Positions 9,607-21,439 of a stretch of DNA of 64,000 nt are shown here, in pieces. A model generated the notes under the pieces. It was not told the origin of the DNA, did not search any database, and saw nothing but the letters and a program-made list of their open reading frames with translations. The number at the start of each line of letters is the position of its first letter. Within the stretch, counting starts at the first letter, position 1. The stretch is from Fragum whitleyi (taxonomy: Eukaryota; Mollusca; Bivalvia; Cardiida; Cardiidae). The stretch covers positions 63,066,534 to 63,130,533 of the forward strand of contig OX411543.1 in NCBI GenBank assembly GCA_948146395.1, read 5' to 3'. The position numbers and the translations under genes were made by a program.

Positions 9607-10960
9607 AACTAGAAAGCCATGAATGGCTTGTGTCGCTCCACAGGCTTGAAAATCTTGTAATAGCAAATCAAAGTTTTGACTAGATTTTTAGATATTTTTG
9701 GTTCAACTGATGTTGGAATGATTTTCAAAGTTTCCACTATATAGCATATAGAGAAATGACCTCCGCCCATAAAATACATAATTTTCAACTGATTACAAAG
9801 ATTTTTGGAAGACTGATAAAGGGGCACCCAAGGATCCTCCATGTAAAATTTGGTTGATATCTATCAATTAGATTCTGAGAAAATGATTTTCAAATTTTCT
9901 ACTATAAAACATAGAGAAATGACCTCCGCCCATAGAATACATATTTTCCATCCAATCACAATAATTTTTGGTAGACTGATAAAGGGTCACCCAAGGATCA
10001 TTCATGTGAAATTTGGTTGATATCCATCACTTACATTCTGAGAAAATGATTTTCAAATTTTCTACTATATAACATATCGAGAAATGACCTCCGCCCATAA
10101 AATACATAATTTTCATCTGATTACAATATTTTTTGGTAGACTGATAAAGGGGCACCCAAGGATCCTTCATGTAAAATTTGGTTGATATTCATCAATTAGA
10201 TTCTGAGAAAATGATTTTCAAAGTTTCCACTATATAACATATAGAGAAATGACCTCCGCCCATCGAATACATATTTTTCATCTGATCACAATAATTTTTG
10301 GTAGACTGATAAAGGGTCACCCAAGGATCATTCATGTGAAATTTGGTTGATATCCATCACTAACATTCTGAGAAAATGATTTTCAAATTTTCTACTATAT
10401 AACATATAGAGAAATGACCTCCGCCCATAAAATACATAATTTTCATCTGATTACAATAATTTTTGGTAGACTGATAAAGGGGCACCCAAGGATCCTTCAT
10501 GTAAAATTTGGTTGATATTCATCAATTAGATTCTGAGAAAATGATTTTCAAAGTTTCCACTATATAACATATAGAGAAATGACCTCCGCCCATAGAATAC
10601 ATATTTTTCATCTGATCACAATAATTTTGGTAGATTGATAAAGGGTCACCCAAGGATCATTCATGTGAAATTTGGTTGATATCCATCAATAAGAACCTGA
10701 GAAAAGTCACTTTTTACCATATTTGGAAATTAGCCACGCCCATAAAATCCATGTTTTTCATTGGATCAAAATTTCTTGAACAACTTTGAAAAAGGGTCAC
10801 CCAGGGATCATTCCTGTGAAGTTTGGTTGAAATCCATCCAGCAGTTTCTGAGGAGAAGATTTTTAAAGAAAAAGTTTACGACCGGACGCACGGACGGACG
10901 CACGACGGACACAACGCCATGACAATAGCCCCAGTGGCTTTCAGCCAGTGGAGCTAAAAA
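9607..10960 (+). mobile_element. Pearl-like element, family A copy 2
   Basis: It has the full family A ends (AAGCCATGAATGGCTT ... CCAGTGGAGCTAAAA). The core units are about 165 bp, with starts at 9849, 10012, 10177, 10342 and 10507. They alternate between two sequence types, so the array is a 330-bp higher-order repeat. The diverged last unit and a GGACGGACGCACG tract precede the 3' end. Confidence 0.87.
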
Positions 10961-11174
10961 CAGTAGATTATCACTTGATAATCTCACTGCAAAAGCAGTG
11001 AAATTATCAATAACTAATACCCTGCTTTTGTGCATTTCATCCTATCTGACGTCATCTATGTGGGGCGAAATAAGTGACGTCACAATGAACGTTGCATAGC
11101 AATCACATGCAAAATGACACGCTTTATGAAAGTATGTCTTAGAAATTTCACACTTTGTATCATTTTACAATAAA

Positions 11175-11346
11175 GAAATAGAATAATCGTTTGTTTTTAA
11201 GTAAGATGGACTAATATTTCATTTCGTAAATAACAAAAGCTATATTTTCATGGGTGGCTTCTCCACTTGTGAAAATATAGCTTGTGTTGTTCACTCAATG
11301 AATATATAAATCGATCTTACATTGAAACAAACGATTATCCTCTATT
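11175..11346. repeat. Palindromic foldback element, about 170 bp
   Basis: AATAGAATAATCGTTTG at the left faces AAACGATTATCCTCTATT at the right. In the centre, AGCTATATTTTCA faces TGAAAATATAGCT around a short loop. Two TGACGTCA sites at 11047 and 11072 lie just outside. It is probably a MITE; no family is recognised. Confidence 0.6.
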
Positions 11347-11723
11347 TGGTTGCCTATCAACAAAATTTACATCTTAATTTGATCTGAAAAGGCCTACCTT
11401 GTCCTCTGACTTTATTATCCCAGCAGGGTCCCATTATATGGGACAAAAAGTCACATAGAATTTAACAACCACAGATGTGCATCTGTTATATATGCATATT
11501 ACATGTACATATATATTTACATGTAAGACATATAATGCAATTACATTTATGAAGCAATTAACTCCTCACCTACTAAAGAGGCGATTTGAATGACCCAAAT
11601 CTCTTAAGAAGATTAGAGACAAATAAATGGTAAAATATTGTAAGTGTTATACAATTTGACAACAAATACATCAGTTTCTGTTGAACAATATGTACAATTG
11701 TTGTTATTTAGGGAAATATCTTA
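11347..11723. other. Intronic stretch, nothing recognised
   Basis: AT-rich sequence with ATATATGCATATTACATG-like low-complexity runs around 11488-11530. No ORF, RNA or repeat family is recognised. Confidence 0.4.
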
Positions 11724-12592
11724 ACTAGAAAGCCATGAATGGCTTGAGTCGCTCCACAGGCTGTAAAATTCTTGAAATAGCAAATCTAAGGTTTGACTAG
11801 ATTTTAAGATATTTTGGGTGCTACTGATGTTGAAATGGTTTTCAAAAATGCCACTATATAATATATAGAAAATGACCTCCGCCCATAAAATACATATTTT
11901 TCATCCTATCACAATAATATTTTGCAGACTGATAAAGCTTCACTCAAGGATCATTCCAGTGAAATTTGGTTGATATCCATCAATTACATTCTGAGAAAAT
12001 GATTTTCAAAATTTCCACTATGTAACATATAGAGAAATGACCTCCGCCCATAAAATGCATATTTATCATCTGATCACAATAATTTTTGGTACACTGATAA
12101 AGGGTCACCTAAGGATCATTCCAGTGAAATTTGGTTGATATCCATCAATGACATTCTGAGAAAATGATTTTCAAAGTTTCCACTATATAACATATAGAGA
12201 AATGACCTCCGCCCATAAAATGCATAATTATCATCCGATCACAATAATTTTTGGTAGACTGATAAAGGGTCACCCAAGGATTATTCATGTAAAATTTAAT
12301 TGGCATCCATCATGTAGAATCTGAGAAAAGTCACTTTTTACCATATTTGGAAATTAGCCACGCCCATTAAATCCATGTTTTTCATTGGATCAAAATTTCT
12401 TGAACAACTTTGAAAGAGGGTCACCCAAGGATCATTCCTGTGAAGTTTGGTTGAAATTCATCCAGTAGTTTCTGAGGAGAAGATTTTTAAAGAAAAAGTT
12501 TACGACCGGACGCACGGATGCAAGGACGGACGCACGACGGACACAACGCCATGACAATAGCCGCAGTGGCTTTCAGCCAGTGGAGCTAAAAA
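11724..12592 (+). mobile_element. Pearl-like element, family A copy 3
   Basis: Full 5' end (AAGCCATGAATGGCTTG) and 3' end (GCCAGTGGAGCTAAA), three standard core units plus the diverged last unit, and a GGACGCACGGATGC tract. It is the shortest complete family A copy in the window. Confidence 0.85.
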
Positions 12593-12689
12593 TATTTTAA
12601 GATAGTAATAAAATAGTATTTTTAGATACTAATAAAAGAATTGTTGCCAAATAAGATATCTTACTCATATAAGCAATTACAGGATAGTT

Positions 12690-12885
12690 GTTGGAATACC
12701 TTACCATGAATTCCTTGTATTTCTCTTACCAGTACTACCATTACATCCTTTCTAAGCCCTCATTTACCGCTCATCTTACATAGTTTTATGATTACTCACC
12801 AATTGTTTGCAGACAAATATCAGAAAGGATGTGTGTTGTGGATGTGGATTAAACCTGGGACCACACCATTGAAAGTCCTGGGCTT
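12690..12885 (-). mobile_element. SINE family 1, diverged fragment
   Basis: ATGAATTCCTTGTATTTCTC, CAGTACTACCATTACATCC and AGACAAATATCAGAAAGGAT align with the body of the SINE at 6836-7113. The B-box region survives only as TTAAACCTGGGACC. Confidence 0.6.
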
Positions 12886-14094
12886 TGAGGGGGAGGGGGG
12901 ACATGTTTTTGTTTGACAAGCTTGCATCAAGAGGTTACAAAAGCCATTAAGGTGATGATCCTATTTATGTGACCTAGTGATATGCCAGCCCAGACTAATC
13001 AATCTAACATTTATCTACTCTTATGTCCATCAAGACTTAAAACATACAAACAATATCAATGGAGACTGTTGTCATAATGCACACAAAGGAAAGGTTCAGA
13101 ACGACCCTAAATCATATGCCTGGCTACTATCAGATGATGGAGAATTTAAGCCCCCATCTGTATTCGTGAACATTTCTGAAACACAAGACAATGATCTTAA
13201 ACGACTAAGTACACAAAAACTAGACTTTTATTCTCAAGGTTAAGCTTGAATATTCGGTAACGCAAATGATTATGACGCAATGATCTAAATATAGGCCTTA
13301 CTTGATGAATATTTATGACCCGCAACATTTTTGACTCAAATTTTAATAGAGCGCATTACCGCTATTTCACGTGGGTGTATTTCATTTCACCAAAATCTCA
13401 TTTACATTATATTATTATATACACAGCAGATCATGCAATTCTCGATTAACTACGCCATTGTTTCTTGATTGATTTAAATTCTTATGTAACTCATCTTTCA
13501 TTATACTTAATCAAGAATAATTATTCAAAGAATGTTCCCGAAAAAGCGATTTTTTAACTCTTAACACAGACAGGGGCTTTAAATCTTGCAATAACAAATT
13601 GAGGTAAGTTGAAAAATATTGTGATTGCCTATGGCCCGATTGTTTAACGATAGCTTAATACCACTAACTTTGGGGTTAACAATATGGATATAAAGGTTAA
13701 TCTCGAGATATCCACTAAACTTTTGTTTTGCAACCAGGCCTATGTTTTGTTGTCATCGTTCATGTTGGTGTGGAAAAACTTCATGATTTCCTGATATCTG
13801 TGGTATTACTGACGGCATTTGCTTGAAACTTGGCACAAATGAACAAAATCAAAAGTAACCTACACTATAAAGAGGGATAACTCTGAGTGCATTTTGTGTC
13901 AGTTATGCCCCTTTTCAATGTCTTATCAACTATCCAGCATGCAACAGTCAAGGATAGTACATAAAAGCAGTGCTCTTGTTTTGAAATGCTTTTTCGTTTT
14001 GAGAGCAAATTGTTTCAGGATTTCAATGAGCTACTAGCTAAGCCCGGGTTATAGTCAAAATTTGGTGTAATACTTTTATTCATAAACAATAACA
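12886..14094. other. Intronic stretch, no supported gene
   Basis: It contains an 88-codon plus-strand ORF (12977-13243) that I do not recognise and that has no splice or family support. About 13735-13930 has a pearl-like flavour (TTGCTTGAAACTTGGCACA, AGAGGGATAACTC), probably a decayed copy. Nothing else is seen. Confidence 0.4.
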
Positions 14095-14392
14095 AGTTGT
14101 GTTTGTGAAACACTAATGGCCTCCCACCACTGCAATACAGTTATTTGATATAATATGGTAATCTACAGCAAACCTCAAATTTCCATATTATATTTGACCT
14201 TGAAAAAATTGACCCAGACCTTGAAATTGGTAACAACAGAAAGGTCTTGTCCAAAGAAATTATCATGTGAAATATGAGACTATCCTTTGTTGACAAAAAG
14301 TTATGGCCAATGTTAAAGTTTTAAGACAAACAGACAAAAAGAGAGGTCAAAAAGAATATGCCCCAAATCTATTGATGATATTGGGGGCATAA
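14095..14392 (+). mobile_element. Probable diverged family C-like pearl element
   Basis: A GTGTTTGTGAAACAC hairpin opens it. AAAAAGTTATGGCCAATGTT matches the family C core, and it ends ATATTGGGGGCATAAG after AATATGCCCCAAA. The tetranucleotide tract has decayed to GACAAACAGACAAAAAG. Confidence 0.5.
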
Positions 14393-15896
14393 GAATTTAC
14401 TAAGGCACATTCCTGTCCAGTTTATTTGATCTTGATCATTTGCTTAAAGGAAAATATATTCTGCCAGCCCAATATTTATGGGCTATTTCTTTTTTTTTTT
14501 TTTTTTTTTTGTAAAAACAATATCTGCTAGTCAAAAGGTTTAAGTGACAAAAAGACAATTCAAAAGAAACTGCTACAAAAGTGTTTGCTTAGAGTAAACA
14601 GTTTTTGAAAGAAATACCCAGCTAAAGTTCTGAGAGCTTTTGTGTAATAGCCAACATAACATCATAAATTTATCGATTCTTTCTTGTTATTTTGCAAGCT
14701 TTGAAGGACATGTCAGGGATCAAAACTAACTTTTGTGAGTATGAAGTCCATTGCACTCTTAACTAATGAAATCAAGGAATCCAAGCTCATAGTAAGGAGT
14801 CCAAATTTTCAAAATGGGGGAACATTGAAGAAAAGTAGAAATTGATTGTTACAAGCAATTTCTTTTTTTCCATTATATTCTCCCCCTCAAAGAAGAAAAG
14901 TTTTCTCTAAAATACAACTAGATATAGGCAAATTCCATCTACAGCAACTTGAAAAGATGTGCAGCTTAGATCAGGATTGAAATGGAAAAAATGCCCTGTG
15001 TATTTGATATTCAAAATATTCTGACTCGGGGTCCATTGAACTCCTTAATTGCAAAATGAAGGAGTCCCAACTTGTAAAGAAGAGCTCTCTGACTCCTGGA
15101 GTCCCTTACTGTCGGACCGTGCATGTCATTCATTTTTTATGCCCCCCCCCCCAATCAATAAATCAGGGGCGAACTGTTTTTGACCTTTCTGTTTTTCTGT
15201 TAAACTGTTGATTGACCATAACTTTTGATTGATAATAGATAGATTACACATGAGTATAGAATCTCGTTAGTGAAAAAACCTTGATACCACTTTAGATACC
15301 ACTCTAGATTCAGGAAATTAGTAAATTGCGAAAAGTTTTGATCCTAGTCAGTCTGCAAGGTCCGCAGACCAACAATTTAAGCACTACCCAAGAGGTCCCT
15401 TTTCAACCAACAGGTCACAAATACATCTTGTATTGCATGTTTTTGTAATACCTCTGGAGGTGAATTTCAGCAAGGTTATACCATCAACTGACTGCATTAA
15501 CATGACAGAAATGTAGATAACAATACTTAGACCACGCTTGAAGCGAATCAGCCAATCAGAGAACAGTATTTCAAAAGTTTATAGCACAGATACAACTCCG
15601 AGCGTTGTATTTACAGATATACGGTTGTAGTGCGTCTTGCACATGAATCTAGACAGGATTTGGGGCCAAGTCATTGCAAAAACATGACGAGCATTTTATA
15701 CAACTCTTTTTACCTAAAGGCTTTCGATGGTCGCAAAAGTGTAAAAGATCTGAAAATGGTAACGGAAAAGATTCATAAGTGATTTCAGCATATTCACACT
15801 TGATTAGAGTTGAAATCACAGCGATATTTACTCTTTTTCATTATTTAGAGGTTTGGGTAAAAATAAAGATAGTGTAAGAAAAGCATTGTCTAAGTC
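14393..15896. other. Intronic stretch, low-complexity only
   Basis: A poly-T run sits at about 14489-14510 and a poly-C run at about 15143-15152. Text around 15130-15430 (ACCTTTCTGTTTTTCTG, AACAGGTCACAAATA) looks repeat-derived but I cannot place it. No gene is supported. Confidence 0.35.
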
Positions 15897-15988
15897 AGAT
15901 AGAAAATCTCGTGCCGCAGTATATGGGAAATGGACACTCGCTAACGCTCGTGTCTATTTCCCATATACCACGGCTCTCGTTTTCTATC
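15897..15988. repeat. Long near-perfect hairpin
   Basis: TAGAAAATCTCGTGCCGCAG / TATATGGGAAAT on the left faces ATTTCCCATATACCACGG / CTCTCGTTTTCTA on the right. The tip is ACTCGCTAACGCTCGTG. The stem is about 38 bp with few mismatches. It has foldback-element character; no function is assigned. Confidence 0.65.
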
Positions 15989-17454
15989 CTATACTAATCA
16001 GGTAACTTATAGACACCTGACAATCAATAATCTCCTGGCCAACAGGTCAATATTTATAGTACCAATAGGTCAGCTTCAGACATCCTATATAATATGACCT
16101 ATACAGACACAAGTCCCCTGGGGACTGACTGATGCTTGTTTGAGCTAATTTTTTTACCAGACTAGAGATATGACATTAAATACAAGGTAGAAAAAGTATT
16201 CAAACAGGCATCATGTACAGTTTTATAAAATCAAAGCACTGAAAGTACTGATGGTGAACGAACCTGATGGCATTCTAGAGTGATATATTGAATTCAATTA
16301 GAAAAGAGAAATTACGAATGTAAAAAAAGTGGGAAGAATTGTCTCGACAAAATTTCCGTTATACTGCAAATTCAAAGAAAGGGAAGGAGAGGAAAAATAC
16401 TGTTAGAAAAATATTTGTTAGAATATGAGATGTTACTCTGTAAAATATTCTTTAACACACTTGAAATAGGTACATTTATTAATTAAACATAAATGGAGAA
16501 AACGATTTAATCCTATCTAAAACTGTCTTTAACCTATATCCAATGGTGTTTGTTTTTACAAAAGTAGTTGTTATCATGTTTAAGCTTATTTCAAGTAAAT
16601 TTGTTGTATTTGTTTTAACTTTTTTAACTATCTTTGTTTCTTCTCAGAGGATGAAATGGTCTTTGAGTACCAACCAAAGAAACACCTATGAATATCAATC
16701 AGTCCTGAACTGTACTCATTGTTTAAAGTTATGATTTGTTAACTTATTAATAGTATAGCGGGCGTATATTAACTTGAACCTGACCTTTATGCAGAATAAA
16801 TAATTAGGCCCATGAATAAATTCCGAAGATACTTCGGCACGTGACGATAAAGCATGGACATTCCGTTATACTGCACAAATTATAGGTATGCGTGGAGATA
16901 GTAGTTTACCTATATACGGGGCGCCTAGTCATGTAGCAGACGATTCGATTTCAAAAACAATTATTGCGACTGAGAGAGGGAATTTCATTTCATTTCCATT
17001 CAAAACACATAAATTGCATTTAAAGAAATTTGAAATTTTATATTTTTCTTACCCGCATCTAATGATTTTTAAATAAATAACTCAATTTATGTATTGATTC
17101 AATAGTTCATGAGGGTGACCAAATATCGCCGTTACAGTGAACAGCATGTGCGATAACAGGTTAACAAAGCTAACACGTGCAATCCAACTTTACATTTTGG
17201 ATTCCGCAGATAAGTCGTGTTTTGCCAAGGAGAAACGACCGGTATTTAATTTATTTAAATCACAAAGGCCAGGTTTAGGTCAATATGCTTCCACTATATT
17301 TTGAACCATAACCTGAGAGATTAGTTTTTATCATATTTGAAGCCATAACCACTTCCGTGGTTGACACTTATGTCGTTAGTCAATTTTATAACACTGCAGG
17401 ATGAGAAATATTTAGGTATAGGTTAAATGTGTGTGTATTTCCGTTTATTTATCG
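15989..17454. other. Intronic stretch, nothing firm
   Basis: Small inverted motifs occur (CCGAAGATACTTCGG at 16828). Two short plus-strand ORFs (16543-16734 and 16888-17076) have no recognisable domain. No RNA or repeat family is recognised. Confidence 0.4.
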
Positions 17455-17735
17455 TCGCTACCGTAGCACATGCCCATATGAGCGACGCCCCCAGAAGACG
17501 GTTAGTTGTTACGGGGGATAGTGCAAGGATACATGACGAAACTAATGCTGAGATCCGCCACGGTTCTTTAACGTGCTCGGTGTAAAGCACCGTCTCACGG
17601 GGCCTCGGTTTAACGTCTCATCCGAAAGACAATTAGTTTTTATTAGTGTACCAGCCCGGGAATCGAACCCACGCCGCCGAACTCCAATGGCTTTGAAGTC
17701 CGATGCTCTACCAACTGAGCTAATCGGGCTGGTTA
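17455..17735 (-). mobile_element. tRNA-derived SINE, family 2
   Basis: On the minus strand, 17731-17655 is tRNA-like: CCCGATTAGCTCAGTTGG (A box), GAGCATCGGACTTC, and GTGGGTTCGATTCCCGGG (B box). The anticodon stem does not pair, so it is not a functional tRNA. The body (CGAGGCCCCGTGAGACGG, CACCGAGCACGTTAAAG when read in the minus direction) is GC-richer than its surroundings and resembles conserved central domains of invertebrate SINEs. Confidence 0.8.
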
Positions 17736-19339
17736 TAGGTTAAAGGAGGTCTAGTGCCCTATTAGTATATTTCATAGATAATTTCTGTTTAAGGTTTAGA
17801 AATTAAAGTATAACTTTTTATATTAAACAATTGCTCCATAGTAAATTGCATACTAAAAGTCTTTATAAATATTATTTTTATAACGTAATTCCTACATCAA
17901 TAGCGAATAAGAATCTTATTTAAGAAGTTTATTTTTTAAAGGGAGGTAATAATTGCATGTCTATGACTATGTTTAAGTATAATACAATGTTTATTTCCTT
18001 CCGACTTTCTTTCAAAAAAGAATTGAGAATCCTTACAATTGTCGGTTAATTTTTTGCACGAGAACCTATTGTTTACCTTCAAGAGTTTGGATGCTTGTAA
18101 AAACACTCACTATCATATCTTATTACAGTTTTGCGGCTGATATTAGACTTTCTGCTCGGAGTTAGTTTTTGCTTAAACTGTAGTTAACCAATTCTAAACG
18201 TATTTTTGGGAAGGATGGAGCCAGTTTTTATTCATCGATTAAGATTTTTATGATTTCTGTAAAAAGCAATGACTTTTCCAGAATAATTTAACAACTAAAC
18301 CCGCCTGTCGAATTGTAAACAAGTGCATGACGGATCTGGTCCCCGTCATTTATTTCATTTTCAAATAGAATTTTGAATTGATATGGTTTTACAGATTGAA
18401 AAAATGCAAAGTAGAATGGCCCCAATGAAATATCTTCCGTGCCTGTCGCATTTGGTATTCGGCAATATTCGCTTCTGAGACAGACGAATACGAAACGTTT
18501 TTGCTGGGAATAAGTTCACCGAATAATCGAGTGTATCCTTACAAGCCCTATTTCAGCCAACGCAATTTTACAGAAAAATCTTAATAACGGCGTTCATCCC
18601 TATTCAAATAAAAGTACAAGAAAGGTTGTACATGTAAAACACGTGTCGAATCATTCTTAAAACCCGTCTCGAGACTGACTGTCGCTAGTTGAAAAGTTAT
18701 GTAAAACCGCGTTACCGTTTCTAATGACACAAGGTGTCTTGATGTGTCATTCGCCTCAACTTGGCCGATTCCTCTAACCTACATTTAAATCGGAGCCGTC
18801 GAAGATCGCCCGAGTATTGCCGAATGTAAGTTCAAGAGGACATGACCTAAATAAACACGTATTTCCGGCTAATTACTACAAGTTGCACCAGCGAAGGCTT
18901 GGGTCAAAAACATAGTATCTGTCTCTAAGGTGTCTAGACACAAACTTTGTTTTTGCTTTAAACTATCGACAAGCTTACGCCGATCAAAAATTCCCTTGAT
19001 AAACATTGCAAGATCATTTTGTGTTTTTCAAGGCGAATTTTCATTATTTTCACTTGATAAAGAATACTAGTAACACGCCATTTAAGAAAAAAACAGTGAT
19101 TTTGCGGAGAAAAAAATTGAAAGATACTAAATTGAATTTTAAGAGGCGCTTCTTTATTTCAAATGTATTAACATCCAACAGGATTTTCCTGACATGGTAT
19201 ATAACACTGGTGAACGACGTTCGTTCACCAATCAAGGCTGTAAGGATGTTGGGCAGGGATTCCGGATTTTTCTGTACATAAAGCTTACATGAAAAAAAAT
19301 TAAATATTTTTGACTTGACCATTCAAACTGCTTAATAAA
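17736..19339. other. Intronic stretch, nothing recognised
   Basis: Two opposite-strand ORFs of about 90 codons at 19006-19322 are mirror images in AT-rich sequence and carry no motif. A short inverted motif, GGTGAACGACGTTCGTTCACC less one base, sits at about 19208. No gene or known repeat is seen. Confidence 0.4.
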
Positions 19340-19610
19340 CAGGGCTTGTGTTTGACCCTTAAACCAGATTTTTACCCTCAGAAATCTGCAAATGTTCTAT
19401 TTTGACTCTTAGAAATTTCTTCCAAGATGACCCCCTTGAGAAAAAAATTCTACGGGTCAAAATTGGGTTTTATCACTCAAATTTTAAATGATTATTCTTG
19501 TATACTATTTAATCTGTTGTTTTGACCCCTTTAAATAAATTTTCGACCCCAAGAATTTCATAATTCAGGACTACATGACCCCTCCATTTCAAACACCAGC
19601 ACAAACTCTG
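19340..19610. mobile_element. MITE, CAGGGCTTGTG family, copy 1
   Basis: The left end CAGGGCTTGTGTTTGA and right end TTTCAAACACCAGCACAA are inverted. Internal GACCCCTTTAAA and GACCCCAAG blocks recur in the copy at 32080-32451. About 270 bp, non-coding. Confidence 0.65.
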
Positions 19611-19681
19611 ATAAACTCAATCAATCAAGTGATATGATATCCCAATATTATGGGAGCTGAATAGAAATAGAACTAATAAAA

Positions 19682-20606
19682 CAACAAGAGGACCATGATG
19701 GTCCTAGATCGCTCAACTGAGTCTCTTTGATCCCTGGGACATCACATTAATTAAATAAGCAGATGTCAACAAAGAGATCATTTCTACATAAGATCAATAC
19801 CATGGAATATTTTCAGCCAAGAGCAAGAAGGATATGCCTTTTTCGCTCTTTAATTTAATGTAAAAAGGGATGCACCCGTGTGGAGCCCAAATATGATCAC
19901 AGGTAGGATCTTGATAGGAACAAACCTGGGAAAGGTCCATTAGATGATGCTACATACCAAATATGAAAGCTGTCTGCCTTCTGGTTTCAGAAGAGAATTT
20001 TTGAGAATTTTCTATTTTTACCCCTTGTGCTCAGAAGAGCTAAAAGGGGTGTGCCTGGGCAAAGCCCAAATATGACCCCAGGGTCTTGATAGGAACACGC
20101 TTAGTAGAGGTCCACTAGATGATGCTACATACCAAATATGAAAGCTGTCTGCCTTGAGGTTTCAGAGAAGAAAATTTTTAGAGATTTTTGCTCTTTGATT
20201 CTATGTTAAAAGGGTTGCGCCTGAGCAAAGCCCAAATATAACCCCTGGGTCTTGATATGAACAAACTTGGTAGAGGTCCACTAGATGATGCTACATACCA
20301 AATATAAAAGCTGTCTACCATCTGCTTTCAGATAAGAAGATTTTTGCAGATTTTCCTATTTTCACCCTTTTTGTTAAGGGTAAATGGAAAGTTAAGGGTG
20401 GATTTCATTCATTTGAACAACTTTGGTAAAGCATGACCCAAGGAACATTCCTGCCAAGTTTAATCAAGATTGGCCCACAGGTTTAGGGTGAGAAGATGTT
20501 TAAAGAAATTGTGGACGACGGACGACGACCGACTGAGGATGGACGACGGACATTGCATGATCACAATAGCTCACCTTGAGCACTTCGTGCTCAGGTGAGC
20601 TAAAAA
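19682..20606 (+). mobile_element. Pearl-like element, family B copy 1
   Basis: The 5' hairpin AGGACCATGATGGTCCT is followed by TCGCTCAACTGAG. The core unit is about 185 bp (AGATGATGCTACATACCAAA, AAGCTGTCTGCC, AAAGCCCAAATATGAC) and is repeated about three times. A GACGACGGACGACG tract precedes the 3' hairpin GAGCACTTCGTGCTC and AGGTGAGCTAAAAA, which inversely matches the 5' stretch. Confidence 0.85.
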
Positions 20607-20859
20607 GGCACGATAACAGAACTTAGTTAAGTTAGTATTTGAAAAAGAGATTGAATCATGCAGAGGTCAAACAGAAGACAGATTTCGAAAAAGTACTATA
20701 TGAGAAGGTTGAAAAATCATTCTCATTTCTGAAAATCTATTATTCATGAAAACTGTCAACCTTGGTCAAATTGCATAAATAGCAGAGGCTAACCAAAGTA
20801 GACACTTTAAGCACTTTCCAGATGGTCTCTTTTGCTTGATGAGTAACAAATATAGACAC

Positions 20860-21091
20860 TTAACTGAACCCGAATTATTCCTGCCTTGGAAGGAGCTATT
20901 AACAAATATCAGCCTGCCCATATTTGTAGTCTGATCTTTGTCCATACCACCTGTTTTTCCTTTTTTGAAACCAGAAAAGCTAGAAAAATTTTAAAATGAA
21001 TACCTAATTACATTCAGTGCATCAAGAGCTTTGAGCACTTTGATTTTGTTGCAATTTTGCAAAGATTTTTATTCAGCATGACAAGGGTTAA
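20860..21091. mobile_element. piggyBac-like MITE with damaged left end
   Basis: The right end TTCAGCATGACAAGGGTTAA is intact. The left end is TTAACTGAACCCGAATT, lacking about 11 bp of the terminal repeat. The body matches 7274-7523 closely (ATTCCTGCCTTGG, AAATATCAGCCTGC). Confidence 0.7.
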
Positions 21092-21389
21092 AAAAGTTCT
21101 GAGTCTAGCCCACATCAGGGTATAAACTACCCCTTAAAGATAGAAAACATTAGACTGGAGGTCTAAATCTCAATGGGATATTCTAACAACCACACAGTTC
21201 TGATATTTATGCTCAGGTAAGATAATAAGATAATACATTCATTGACATACTTTGACAAAACATTAATTCCAATATTCTAATATTATTTGCTTATTCAAGA
21301 CATAAGGTGTGTATCAAAGCTTGATAGGTATAAACTATTTCAAAGATCAAGAGGGATAAATAAGATAATTTAGTATTAAACTCAATTAC
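21092..21389. other. Intron 1 end next to exon 1
   Basis: AT-rich intron sequence downstream (minus strand) of exon 1; nothing recognised. Confidence 0.4.
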
Positions 21390-21439
21390 CTGGAGGTTTG
21401 GCCCTCTTCCAGAATTTCACCATTATGGAATCTGTCCGT
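21390..21439 (-). CDS. First coding exon of the ATP8B-type flippase
   Basis: Minus-strand exon of 50 bp. The acceptor is CTTCTTGCAG ending at 21440; the donor is GTAATTG after 21390. The ATG at 21423-21421 opens MVKFWKRAKPP and one base of a split Glu codon that exon 2 completes in phase. The protein so formed, a basic N-terminus then ELERHIKAND, fits the start of ATP8B proteins, which begin with a short basic stretch before the RANDREYN-like motif. The frame upstream of the ATG stays open to the exon edge, so a longer N-terminus cannot be excluded. The other exon joins in this frame make the call strong. Confidence 0.78.

Noticed and set aside
9849..10670. CRISPR-like array of regular repeats
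   Set aside because: Units are contiguous 165-bp tandem repeats without unique spacers, in an animal genome.
11047..11079. Paired TGACGTCA sites as a cAMP-response promoter
   Set aside because: The sites lie in an intron next to a foldback element and similar words recur near 60107, so a repeat origin is as likely; no transcription start evidence.
12977..13243. 88-codon plus-strand ORF with ordinary-looking composition
   Set aside because: No recognisable motif, no splice sites, and it lies antisense inside the flippase intron. Kept only as a note; transcript data would decide.
17640..17735. Functional tRNA gene on the minus strand
   Set aside because: A and B boxes are good, but the anticodon stem does not pair, and a SINE body follows directly. 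Called the head of a SINE instead.
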